The notes beneath the pieces were generated by a model, which searched no databases, was not told where the DNA came from, and was given only the letters and a program-made list of their open reading frames with translations. Of a stretch of 64,000 nucleotides of DNA, positions 8,478 through 16,369 are shown piece by piece (position 1 is the first letter of the stretch; each line of letters starts with the position of its first letter). The translations under genes were made by a program, and so were the position numbers. This DNA is from Streptomyces ficellus (lineage in GTDB: Bacteria > Actinomycetota > Actinomycetes > Streptomycetales > Streptomycetaceae), in NCBI RefSeq assembly GCF_030406405.1, contig NZ_JAUEPL010000026.1, positions 26,880 through 90,879 on the forward strand, written 5' to 3'.

Positions 8478-9361
8478 ACGGTGGCCGGGACGCGGCGGAG
8501 CTTCTTCATGGGGCCGAGCTCCGACTCGTACACCTTCTTGACGCCGTCACCGAGCGCGGTCTCGATGGTGCGGATGTCGCGTACGAGGCGGGTGAGGCCC
8601 TGCGGTTCGACGGAGGCGGCCTGGTCGGAGCCCCACATGGCGCGGTCGAGGGTGATGTGGCGCTCGACGAAGCAGGCGCCGAGGGCGACGGCGGCGAGGG
8701 TGGTCTGCAGGCCCGTCTCGTGGCCGCTGTAGCCGATCGGGATGTTGGGGTAGTCCCGGTGCAGGGACTCGATCACCCGCAGGTTCAGCTCCTCGGCCCG
8801 CGCGGGGTACGTGGAGGTGGCGTGGCACAGCAGGATCGTGTCGCTGCCGAGCACCTCGACGGCGTGGCGGATCTGGCGCGGCGTGGACATGCCGGTGGAG
8901 AGGATGACGGTGCGGCCGGTGGCGCGCAGCGCGCGCAGCAGCTCGTCGTCGGTGAGGGACGCCGAAGCGACCTTGTGGGCGGGGACGTCGAACTTCTCCA
9001 GGAAGGCCACGGCCTCGGTGTCCCACGGGGAGGCGAACCAGTCGATGCCGCGCTCACGGCAGTGCTCGTCGATGGCGCGGTACTCGCTCTCGCCGAACTC
9101 GACGCGGTGGCGGTAGTCGATGTACGTCATCCGCCCCCAGGGCGTGTCGCGCTCGATGTCCCACTGGTCGCGCCGGGTGCAGATCTCGGGGGTGCGCTTC
9201 TGGAACTTCACGGCGTCGCAGCCCGCGTCGGCGGCGGCGTCGATGAGGGCGATGGCCTTGTCGAGGTCGCCGTTGTGGTTGATGCCGATCTCGCCGGTGA
9301 TGTAGACGGGCCGGCCGGGCCCGGCGGTCTTGCGGCCGAGGGTGCGCAGGCGGGGGTTCAT
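8474..9361 (-). CDS. neuB: Nonulosonic (sialic/Kdn-type) acid synthase, NeuB family
   Basis: Condenses phosphoenolpyruvate with a hexose or N-acylhexosamine to give a nine-carbon 2-keto-3-deoxy sugar acid. 295 residues: TIM-barrel starting EIGINHNGDLDKA, DAVKFQKR (metal and PEP contacts), WDTEAVAFLEKFDVPAHKVAS, LSTGMST, CHATSTYPA, GYSGHETG and RHITLDRAMWGSDQAASVEP, all hallmark NeuB segments. The C-terminal antifreeze-like (SAF) domain of longer NeuB proteins is absent, so this is a short form. AAGGAA lies 8 bases before the ATG. It couples by ATGA to the transferase. Streptomyces cell walls are reported to contain Kdn teichulosonic acid, so Kdn or Kdn-9-phosphate is the likely product, which also fits the phosphatase domain next door. 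Confidence 0.92.
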   Translation of the reverse strand: MNPRLRTLGRKTAGPGRPVYITGEIGINHNGDLDKAIALIDAAADAGCDAVKFQKRTPEICTRRDQWDIERDTPWGRMTYIDYRHRVEFGESEYRAIDEHCRERGIDWFASPWDTEAVAFLEKFDVPAHKVASASLTDDELLRALRATGRTVILSTGMSTPRQIRHAVEVLGSDTILLCHATSTYPARAEELNLRVIESLHRDYPNIPIGYSGHETGLQTTLAAVALGACFVERHITLDRAMWGSDQAASVEPQGLTRLVRDIRTIETALGDGVKKVYESELGPMKKLRRVPATV

Positions 9362-9460
9362 GGTGCGGGTTCCTTACGTGGTGGGGTGAGCGGTGTACGT
9401 GGGGTCGCGTGGTGGGGCTGAGCGGTCCGCGTGGGCTTGTGCGGTGGGGTTGCGGGGTGG

Positions 9461-9538
9461 GCGTGCGGGGTGGGCTTGCGTGGTGGGCGTGCGGGGTGGG
9501 CTTGCGTGGTGGGCGTGCGGGGTGGGCTTGCGTGGTGG
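9461..9538. repeat. Three perfect 26-bp tandem repeats
   Basis: Units at 9461-9486, 9487-9512 and 9513-9538 are identical (starting GCGTGCGGGGTGGG). Degenerate copies of the same G-rich pattern extend left to about 9375. The array fills the spacer between the synthase start and the CMP-sugar synthetase stop. It is G-rich on the plus strand, hence C-rich in the operon mRNA, and could vary in copy number. Confidence 0.9.
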
Positions 9539-9540
9539 GC

Positions 9541-10755
9541 TTACGCCGTGGGGAGGGCGGTGAGCTCGGGGCCGAGCAGCCAGGCCGCGATCTCGCGGAT
9601 GGCCCCGGCGCCGCCCGGGGTGGCGGTGACGGCGCGGGCGGCGGCCCGTACCGAGTCGTGGGCGGTCGCGACGGCGACGGGCCAGCCGACGAGGCCGAAG
9701 CAGGGCAGGTCGTTGACGTCGTTGCCGGCGTACAGCACCCGCTGGGGGTCGATGGCGTTCTCGTCGCACCACTGCTTGAGCGCGAGGTCCTTGCGGTCGA
9801 CGCCGTGCAGGACCGGGACGCCGAGCTTGCGGGCGCGGGCGGCGACGACGGGGTTCTTCTCGGTGGACAGGATGAGCAGCGGGACACCGGCGCGGCGCAG
9901 CGCGGCGACGCCGAGCCCGTCACCCCGGTGTACGGCGACGAGTTCGCGCCCGTCGCGGTCCACGAGGACCCGGTCGTCGGTCTGGGTGCCGTCGAAGTCG
10001 AGGACGACCGCGTCCACGTCGTGGAGGGCGGGCGTGCCCGGCTCGTCCAGCAGGGGCGCGAGCGCGCGGGCGCGGGCGAGGTCATGGGGGTCGTCGACCT
10101 CCAGGACGCGGGCGGGGTCGGTGACGACGAGCGCGGTACGGCCGAAGAACCGGTGCCGGTGGGTACGGAAGCCGGCGGCGTCCATCGCGTACGCGGCGCC
10201 CGTCTCCAGGTACTCGGGCTCCCGTTCCTGGCGCCGGGGGCGGTGGGCCTTGTCGTGGTTGACCCCGTGGGCGTCGCCGGCCCCGCGCCACAGGAAGCCG
10301 TGCGAGGGGGCGGCGGTGAGGGCCGTGTCGGCGCCCTCATCCAGGACGCGGGCGGCGACGGCGTCGACCTCCGAGGCGGTCAGGAACGGGCTGGTGCACT
10401 GCACCAGGAGGACCACGTCCACGCGGCGGCCGTGCAGGGCCTCGTGCGCGTCCATCGCGTGGAGCACGGCCGATTCGCTGGTGGCCGTGTCGCCGGAGAG
10501 GGCGGCCGGGCGGTGGACGGGTTCGGCGCCGGCCGCGCGGGCGGTCGCGGCGATCGCGGGGTCGTCCGTCGAGACGACCACGTCCGTCACCCGGCGGGCG
10601 CCCAGGCAGGCGCGTACCGCGCGGGCGACCAGGGGCACGCCGCCCACCGGGGCGAGGTTCTTGGCGGGGACGCCCTTGGAGCCGCCGCGGGCGGGGATCA
10701 CGGCGAGGACGGTGGGGCGCGGGGCGGGCGTCGCGGGTATCGGCCGGTCGTTCAC
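9541..10755 (-). CDS. Bifunctional CMP-nonulosonate cytidylyltransferase / HAD-IIIA phosphatase
   Basis: Two enzymes in one 404-residue cytosolic protein. Residues about 15-235 are an acylneuraminate cytidylyltransferase with the P-loop-like AVIPARGGSKGVPAKN and QCTSPFLTASEVD; it activates the sugar acid with CTP. Residues about 245-400 are a KdsC-like HAD-IIIA phosphatase: DFDGTQTDDR (nucleophile Asp), LSTEKN, and GNDVNDLPC (metal Asp), expected to dephosphorylate the 9-phosphate. Fusion of NeuA with a KdsC-like domain is known from animal CMAS and some bacteria. The GTG start overlaps the upstream stop (GTGA). Together with the synthase this gives the CMP-Kdn type donor. Confidence 0.9.
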   Translation of the reverse strand: MNDRPIPATPAPRPTVLAVIPARGGSKGVPAKNLAPVGGVPLVARAVRACLGARRVTDVVVSTDDPAIAATARAAGAEPVHRPAALSGDTATSESAVLHAMDAHEALHGRRVDVVLLVQCTSPFLTASEVDAVAARVLDEGADTALTAAPSHGFLWRGAGDAHGVNHDKAHRPRRQEREPEYLETGAAYAMDAAGFRTHRHRFFGRTALVVTDPARVLEVDDPHDLARARALAPLLDEPGTPALHDVDAVVLDFDGTQTDDRVLVDRDGRELVAVHRGDGLGVAALRRAGVPLLILSTEKNPVVAARARKLGVPVLHGVDRKDLALKQWCDENAIDPQRVLYAGNDVNDLPCFGLVGWPVAVATAHDSVRAAARAVTATPGGAGAIREIAAWLLGPELTALPTA

Positions 10756-12023
10756 AGCTCCCCCAGGCGGCGGATCACCGGGGCCACGCGCTGCACCCCG
10801 TGCCGGTACACGCCCCGCGCCGCCTCACGCAGCACGCGCCGTAGCGCGCCGGTGGAGGGCGGCTCGGTCGCGTCCAGGCGGTGGCGGGCCAGCACGCCGG
10901 GCAGGTAGCCGGGGGCGGTCGTGGGCGTGTAATAGGGCTCCACCGGGGGCAGCGCGGGGGCGGCCAGCAGGCCGAGCACCCGCTCGCGCGCCGCGTCGAA
11001 GCGCGTCTCGTACGCGCCGTCCGGCGCCACGCCGTGGTCCGCGGGCCACCCCGCGTCCGGCTCCGGACGGTGGCCGGCGTCCAGCCGGTCCCAGGAGGTC
11101 AGCAGGCCCGAGCCGATGAAGTGGTGGTTGCCGAGCGCCTCGCGCACGCCCAGGTCGGTCAGGACGGCCGTCGGGATACGCCGGTGCAGGGCCTCCAGCG
11201 CGGCCGTCGAGGAGACGGTGACCAGCAGGTCGGTGCGGTCGAGGACCTCGCCCATGTGGCCGTGGACCAGCCGCAGGTTGGGCGGGAGCGGGCCGCGTAC
11301 CAGCTTCTGGTACGGGAACTCCTCGACGTGCGTGGTGTGCTCGCCCGGCTTGGAGCGCAGCTTCAGCAGGACCTCGCGGTGCGGGTGCTGCCGGGCGTGC
11401 TCGACGAGCCTGCGCAGCAGGTACGCGCGGTCCGCCCGCGACGCCGGTACGGACGGCTGCGCCGCGAAGACCACCGTGTCGCGCCCCTCCACCGGCGCGT
11501 ACCGCGCCCCGCCGAGGAACGGCAGCGCCGCCTCCACCACCGCCGACGCGTCGGCGCCGACGCCCTCGTACACGGCACGGAAACGCCGCGCGTCGGCCGG
11601 TGAGTTGGCGAGGACGACATCCGCCCCGTGCCGCAGCAGCAGCCCGTCGGCGAGCTTCTCGTACACGACGCCGACATAGCCGGTGACGATGACCGGGCGG
11701 CGCGGCAGCGCCAGGCCCGCCAGGCCGTGCAGCATCGCCTGGACGGTGCCGCCGACGAGCGCGAGGACGACCACGTCGTACGCCTCGTCCCGCACCGCCC
11801 GCAGGAACTCCGCCCCGGTCACCTCGCGGGCGCTTTCCGCCCCGGCGACCCCGACCTCGGCGAGCTGCCGCGCGGTCGGGGTGGCCCGGCCGCGCAGGAG
11901 GAAGCCGGTCGGCCGGGCGCCGGAAGGGGTGATGCGGCGCGCCGTCAGGGCGCCCCATTTCCATCGGGTGTCGGAGTCCGCGAGTACCGCGACCCGCACC
12001 GCTTCACTGTTGCGTGATGGCAC
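10752..12023 (-). CDS. DUF6716-like putative glycosyltransferase of the Kdn/nonulosonate cluster
   Basis: 423 residues, no signal peptide or membrane helix. The N-terminal part is Rossmann-like (VRVAVLADSDTRWKWGALTARR). The C-terminal part has features of GT-B proteins: LLKLRSKPGEHTTH, LRLVHGHMGEVLDRTDLLVTVSSTAALEAL and a GLL segment, recalling the CDP-glycerol and polysialyl transferase folds. I associate it with the DUF6716 family of actinobacteria, whose activity is not established. The GTG at 12023 has no ribosome site but a TAACGT box exactly 7 bases upstream, so a leaderless mRNA is likely. It is first in the leftward operon and divergent from the GT2 gene. A role in building the nonulosonate polymer is inferred from position. 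Confidence 0.7.
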   Translation of the reverse strand: MPSRNSEAVRVAVLADSDTRWKWGALTARRITPSGARPTGFLLRGRATPTARQLAEVGVAGAESAREVTGAEFLRAVRDEAYDVVVLALVGGTVQAMLHGLAGLALPRRPVIVTGYVGVVYEKLADGLLLRHGADVVLANSPADARRFRAVYEGVGADASAVVEAALPFLGGARYAPVEGRDTVVFAAQPSVPASRADRAYLLRRLVEHARQHPHREVLLKLRSKPGEHTTHVEEFPYQKLVRGPLPPNLRLVHGHMGEVLDRTDLLVTVSSTAALEALHRRIPTAVLTDLGVREALGNHHFIGSGLLTSWDRLDAGHRPEPDAGWPADHGVAPDGAYETRFDAARERVLGLLAAPALPPVEPYYTPTTAPGYLPGVLARHRLDATEPPSTGALRRVLREAARGVYRHGVQRVAPVIRRLGEL

Positions 12024-12030
12024 GCCGAGG

Positions 12031-12182
12031 ACGTTAGGAAGGCATCCGTCCGCGCGGCCCAACTCGGCCGCAACAAAGGGTGAACAGCGGCCTGCGGCAA
12101 TGAGGTTAATGAGCGCGCCGCTCAGTGTTCATCGCGCATCCCTCCCCCGGTCGGCCCGAATGACGGCGGCTGCCCCTAGCGT
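12031..12182. promoter_or_regulatory. Divergent leaderless promoters of the nonulosonate cluster
   Basis: The minus-strand -10 TAACGT (12031-12036) and the plus-strand -10 TAGCGT (12177-12182) each sit exactly 7 bases from a GTG start (12023 and 12190). The spacer also holds a loose dyad TGAACA (12081-12086) and TGTTCA (12126-12131). -35 boxes are not convincing. The symmetrical layout suggests coordinated expression of the two arms of the cluster. Confidence 0.45.
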
Positions 12183-12189
12183 CTTCCGG

Positions 12190-13167
12190 GTGGTCAAGCT
12201 CTCCGTCGTCGTGCCGTTCTACAACGTGCACACATATGCGCCCGACACCCTGATGAGCCTGCGTGCCAACGCCCGTGAGGACTTCGAATTCCTGCTCGTC
12301 GACGACTGCTCGACGGACGGGACGGCCGACGTCCTGCGGCGCGCGGCGCGCGAACTGCCGGGGGCGGTGCTGATCGCCCGTGAACGCAACGGCGGGCTGG
12401 CCACCGCCCGCAACACCGGTATCGACGCTGCCCGTGGCGAGTACCTCGCGTTCCTCGACGGCGACGACTGGCTGGCGCCGGGCCACCTCGCCCGGGTCCT
12501 CGCCGCCATCGAGGCGCTGGGCTGCGACTTCGTCCGCACCGACCATGTGCGGTGCACCGGCACCTCCCGCTCCGTGCACCGGGTGCCGGTGGGGCGGCGC
12601 GGGGTGGTGCTGCGGCCGCGCGACGCGATCCTGCCGGCCGCGCGGTCCACCTCGGTGGACTACCCGTACGCCTGGGCCGGGATGTACCACCGGCGGCTCG
12701 CCGACCGGGGCCTGCTGCGCTTCACCGACGGGCTGCGCACCGCCGAGGACCGGCCGTGGATATGGCGGCTGCACCGGGAGGCGGATTCCTTCGCGGCGAT
12801 CAGTGCGCTCGGAATCTTCTACCGGCGCGGCATCTCCTCATCGCTCACACAAATCGGCGACATTCGGCAGCTGGATTTCATCCGCGCTTTCGACCAGGTT
12901 CTGGAAGAAACGGCGAAGGACACGGACGCGGAAAGGCTGCTGCCGAAAGCCGTACGCACCTACTGCGCGATCATCGCGCACCATCTGAGTTCCGTGGAAC
13001 GGTTCGAGGCGCCGGTCGCCCGGAAATTGCGCGCCATGAGCGCGGCGGCGCTGCGGCGCATGCCGCAGGACGTGCTGACGGAAGCCCTCGACACGATGGA
13101 CGCCCAGCGCGCGTCCCGGCTGCGCAGGCTGCGCCGCCGCCCGGTGCGGGTGGGGGCCGCCGCATGA
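12190..13167 (+). CDS. Family 2 glycosyltransferase
   Basis: 325-residue GT-A enzyme. Seen: KLSVVVPFYNVHTY at the N terminus, DDCSTDGT (nucleotide binding), ARNTGIDAARGEYLAFLDGDDW with the metal-binding D-x-D, and RTAEDRPWIWRLH, the ED motif that carries the catalytic base in GT2 enzymes. It is expected to add a neutral sugar from an NDP donor to the wall glycopolymer. The start is GTG at 12190, with TAGCGT exactly 7 bases upstream and no ribosome site, so it is probably leaderless. It overlaps the polysialyltransferase-like gene by ATGA. Donor sugar unknown; Streptomyces Kdn polymers are decorated with hexoses, which would suit it. Confidence 0.88.
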   Translation: MVKLSVVVPFYNVHTYAPDTLMSLRANAREDFEFLLVDDCSTDGTADVLRRAARELPGAVLIARERNGGLATARNTGIDAARGEYLAFLDGDDWLAPGHLARVLAAIEALGCDFVRTDHVRCTGTSRSVHRVPVGRRGVVLRPRDAILPAARSTSVDYPYAWAGMYHRRLADRGLLRFTDGLRTAEDRPWIWRLHREADSFAAISALGIFYRRGISSSLTQIGDIRQLDFIRAFDQVLEETAKDTDAERLLPKAVRTYCAIIAHHLSSVERFEAPVARKLRAMSAAALRRMPQDVLTEALDTMDAQRASRLRRLRRRPVRVGAAA

Positions 13168-14486
13168 GCACGCAGATCTTCTACGCCTCCACGCTGTACG
13201 GCGCGGTCACGCTCGCCGCCGCCCTCGACAGCGGCTGCTTCGCGCCCGCCGACCGCCGGCTGCTGCTGGTCGCCACCACCGCGGCCGTCCCGGAGACGGC
13301 CGTCCCGCTCGACCGGATGCCCGGCTTCGAGCGGCTGCGCGGCCGTTTCGACGCCGTACTGTCCTGGAACGACACCATCGCGCCGCTCCACCCGGCCGGC
13401 TGGGCGCCCCGGCCGGACGACGTGCCGCTGTGGGAGCGCCATCTGCGGCTGCTGTGGGGCCTGGGCGAGGAGCCGGTCGAGCTGGTTGTCGAATCGCTCC
13501 AGGTCGCGCCCGCGCTCACGGTCGTCCAGCTGTTCCCGGACGCGCCGATCGATGTGTACGCGGACGGGCTGATGAGCTACGGCCCCACCCGCGACAAGCT
13601 CGACCCACTGGTCGGCGAGCGGGTGCGGCGGCTGCTGCACCTGGAGCTGGTGCCGGGGCTGCGGCCGCTGCTGCTGGCGGAGTTCGGGGCCGTACCCGAG
13701 GTGGTGCCGGCGGAGGCGTTCCGGAAGGTCGTCGACGAGCTGGCCGAGGACGACCCGAGGGCGGAGGACGTGCCGCGGGCGGAGGCCGAGGAGGGCGCGG
13801 CGCTGCTCCTGGGCCAGTACCTGTCCGCCCTCGGCATCCTCTCCCCCGCCGAGGAGGAGGACCTTCACCTGCGGATGGTGCGCGGCGCCGTGGCGCGCGG
13901 GCACCGCAGGATCGTCTTCAAGCCGCACCCGGTGGCGCCTGCCTCCTGGTCGCGGGCCCTGGAGCGGGAGGCGGAGGCGCTGGGCGCCGAACTGACCGTC
14001 CTGGGGCGGCCCGTCCTCGCCGAGGTGCTGTTCCGGCGGCTGCGGCCCGCGCTGGTCGCCGGCTGCTTCTCGACCGCGCTGTTCACCGCGAGCGGCTTCT
14101 ACGGCCTGCCGGTCGCCCGGCTGGGCACCGCCCCGCTGCTGGACCGCCTCGCCCCGTACCAGAACAGCAACCGGGTGCCGGTGACGATCGCCGACGCGCT
14201 GCTGCCGGACCTGGAGGGCGTCGACCGGTCCGGCGAGGTCCCGGACCCCGCCGGCCTCCTGGACGCCGTCGGCTTCGCGATGCAGCCCCGGCTCCGCCCG
14301 GACCTGCGCCCGGCGGCCGAGCGCTACCTCGCCGCGCACCTGTCCCCCCGCACCCACCGCTACTTCAAGCGCCGCCGCCTCACCGTCCTCGGCCTCCCGG
14401 GCGGCCTCCCGCTCCCCCGCAACGCCGTGACCCGCCGCCTGGCCCGCCGAGCCCGCCACCTCCAGCGCGCGGCACTCGGCCGCTGA
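13164..14486 (+). CDS. Polysialyltransferase-family protein (alpha-2,8-polysialyltransferase POLYST)
   Basis: 440 residues. Starts TQIFYASTLYGAVTLAAALDSGCF, the signature of actinobacterial POLYST-family proteins. Later RIVFKPHPVAP contains the KPHP motif of bacterial polysialyltransferases (CMP-binding, His essential in NeuS-like enzymes), and ALVAGCFSTALFTAS matches the second conserved S-T-A segment. It should polymerise or transfer nonulosonic acid residues from the CMP donor made by the leftward genes. No signal peptide; membrane association would be peripheral. Translationally coupled to the GT2 gene. The C terminus is Arg-rich, which could bind phospholipid or polymer. With the protein at 7377-8477 there are two such transferases here. 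Confidence 0.85.
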   Translation: MSTQIFYASTLYGAVTLAAALDSGCFAPADRRLLLVATTAAVPETAVPLDRMPGFERLRGRFDAVLSWNDTIAPLHPAGWAPRPDDVPLWERHLRLLWGLGEEPVELVVESLQVAPALTVVQLFPDAPIDVYADGLMSYGPTRDKLDPLVGERVRRLLHLELVPGLRPLLLAEFGAVPEVVPAEAFRKVVDELAEDDPRAEDVPRAEAEEGAALLLGQYLSALGILSPAEEEDLHLRMVRGAVARGHRRIVFKPHPVAPASWSRALEREAEALGAELTVLGRPVLAEVLFRRLRPALVAGCFSTALFTASGFYGLPVARLGTAPLLDRLAPYQNSNRVPVTIADALLPDLEGVDRSGEVPDPAGLLDAVGFAMQPRLRPDLRPAAERYLAAHLSPRTHRYFKRRRLTVLGLPGGLPLPRNAVTRRLARRARHLQRAALGR

Positions 14487-14513
14487 GGCGTGCGCGTACG
14501 TCCGTTCCTGGGC

Positions 14514-14576
14514 GGGCGGGGCGCAACATTCCGATCGCTTCGCGATGGCGAGGCATCAGGGTCAAGCGCCCCGCCC
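14514..14576. terminator. Bidirectional terminator between convergent genes
   Basis: An 11-bp perfect stem (GGGCGGGGCGC at 14514-14524 with its complement at 14566-14576) encloses a smaller hairpin (ATCGC/GCGAT, 14534-14546). It lies between the stop codons of the polysialyltransferase-like gene and the mutase gene, which converge here. Confidence 0.6.
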
Positions 14577-14602
14577 CCGTGCGGGGGAGCACCGTCCTCG
14601 GC

Positions 14603-16183
14603 TCAGAAAGCGTTCGTCGGGACGTACGTGCCCCACACCTCCCGCAGCGCGTTGCACACCTCGCCCACCGTCGCCCGTGCCCTCAGGGCGTCCTTCATCG
14701 GGTAGAGGACGTTGTCCGTGCCCTCGGCCGCCTTCTTCAGCTCGGCGAGCGCCGTGTCGACCGCCGCCTGGTCGCGTTCGGCGCGCAGCTTGGCCAGGCG
14801 TTCCGCCTGCTGGGCCTCGATCGCGGGGTCGACGCGCAGGGGCTCGTAGGGCTCCTCCTCGTCGAGGGTGTAGCGGTTGACGCCGACGACGACGCGCTCG
14901 CCGGAGTCGGTCTCCTGGGCGATGCGGTACGCGGAGCGCTCGATCTCGTTCTTCTGGAAACCGCGCTCGATGGCGTTGACCGCGCCGCCCATGTCCTCCA
15001 CCTTGCCCATCAGCTCCAGGGCGGCGGCCTCCACCTCGTCCGTCATCGTCTCTATGACGTACGACCCGGCGAACGGGTCGACCGTGGCGGTGACGTCGGT
15101 CTCGTACGCCAGAACCTGCTGCGTACGCAGCGCGAGGCGGGCGCTCTTGTCGGTCGGCAGCGCGATGGCCTCGTCGAAGGAGTTGGTGTGCAGCGACTGC
15201 GTGCCGCCCAGCACCGCCGCCAGGCCCTGCACGGCGACGCGCACCAGGTTCACCTCGGGCTGCTGGGCGGTCAGCTGCACGCCCGCCGTCTGGGTGTGGA
15301 AGCGCAGCATCTGCGACTTGGGGTTCTTCGCGCCGAACTCTTCCCTCATCACCCGCGCCCAGATCCGCCGGGCCGCCCGGAACTTGGCGACCTCTTCGAG
15401 GATGGTGGTGCGCGCGACGAAGAAGAACGACAGGCGGGGCGCGAAGTCGTCCACGTCCATGCCGGCTGCGACAGCGGTACGGACGTACTCGATGCCGTCC
15501 GCGAGCGTGAAGGCGATCTCCTGCGCGGGCGAGGCCCCGGCCTCCGCCATGTGGTAGCCGGAGATCGAGATGGTGTTCCACTTCGGGATCTCGGCCTTGC
15601 AGTACTTGAAGATGTCCGCGATCAGCCGCAGCGACGGCTTGGGCGGGAAGATGTACGTACCGCGCGCGATGTACTCCTTGAGCACATCGTTCTGGATCGT
15701 GCCCGTCAGCTTGTCCGCCGGGACGCCCTGCTCCTCGCCGACGAGTTGGTAGAGGAGGAGCAGGAGGGCGGCCGGCGCGTTGATCGTCATCGACGTGGAG
15801 ACCTTGTCCAACGGGATGCCGCCGAACAGCACCCGCATGTCGTCGATCGAGTCGATCGCGACACCCACCTTGCCGACCTCGCCGTGCGCGATGGGCGCGT
15901 CGCTGTCGTGCCCCATCTGCGTCGGCAGGTCGAAGGCGACCGACAGGCCCATCGTGCCGTTGGCGATCAGCTGCTTGTAGCGGGCGTTGGACTCGACGGC
16001 GGTGCCGAAACCGGCGTACTGCCGCATCGTCCAGGGCCGGCCGGTGTACATGGTCGGGTAGACACCGCGCGTGAAGGGGTACGAGCCCGGTTCGCCCAGT
16101 TTCTCGTCGGGATCCCACCCGCTGAGGGCGTCCGGCCCGTACACCGGCTCAATGGGAAGTCCCGACTCCGACTCGCGCGCCAT
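14603..16183 (-). CDS. Methylmalonyl-CoA mutase-like large (substrate-binding) subunit
   Basis: 526-residue TIM-barrel subunit of an adenosylcobalamin-dependent acyl-CoA mutase. Seen: YPFTRGVYPTMYTGRPWTMRQYAGFGTA (CoA and substrate channel), SVAFDLPTQMGHDSD, GTIQNDVLKEYIARG, SISGYHMAEAGA with the catalytic His-type segment, and QSLHTNSFDEA. It ends after the barrel and linker: the C-terminal B12-binding domain (DxHxxG) is absent, so a separate small subunit must exist elsewhere, as in IcmA/HcmA-type mutases. Whether it isomerises methylmalonyl-, isobutyryl- or another acyl-CoA cannot be decided by eye. The ATG at 16183 follows AAGGAC; an upstream extension of 30 residues lacks conserved sequence. 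It transcribes divergently from the L,D-transpeptidase gene. Confidence 0.9.
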   Translation of the reverse strand: MARESESGLPIEPVYGPDALSGWDPDEKLGEPGSYPFTRGVYPTMYTGRPWTMRQYAGFGTAVESNARYKQLIANGTMGLSVAFDLPTQMGHDSDAPIAHGEVGKVGVAIDSIDDMRVLFGGIPLDKVSTSMTINAPAALLLLLYQLVGEEQGVPADKLTGTIQNDVLKEYIARGTYIFPPKPSLRLIADIFKYCKAEIPKWNTISISGYHMAEAGASPAQEIAFTLADGIEYVRTAVAAGMDVDDFAPRLSFFFVARTTILEEVAKFRAARRIWARVMREEFGAKNPKSQMLRFHTQTAGVQLTAQQPEVNLVRVAVQGLAAVLGGTQSLHTNSFDEAIALPTDKSARLALRTQQVLAYETDVTATVDPFAGSYVIETMTDEVEAAALELMGKVEDMGGAVNAIERGFQKNEIERSAYRIAQETDSGERVVVGVNRYTLDEEEPYEPLRVDPAIEAQQAERLAKLRAERDQAAVDTALAELKKAAEGTDNVLYPMKDALRARATVGEVCNALREVWGTYVPTNAF

Positions 16184-16369
16184 GTCCTTGTGCCTTCCGA
16201 TGAGAAACCTACTCACTGGTACCGACCCTCGCCACGGACTGTAGCGGCGGGCGTGCGACGGGTGGAGAGCCACGCGCTGGGACCTTGCTCACAGCATGCG
16301 TCGCGGTGCGCAACCAAGCACGCCTGCGAAGCATCCCTTAGGTACACACATTCACTTCGGGGGGCTCAT

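Noticed and set aside
9461..9538. CRISPR-like array
   Set aside because: Directly adjacent 26-bp units without spacers and no cas genes.
12081..12131. TGAACA/TGTTCA dyad as operator
   Set aside because: Only 6-bp arms 39 bp apart; too weak to list on its own. Mentioned under the divergent promoter.
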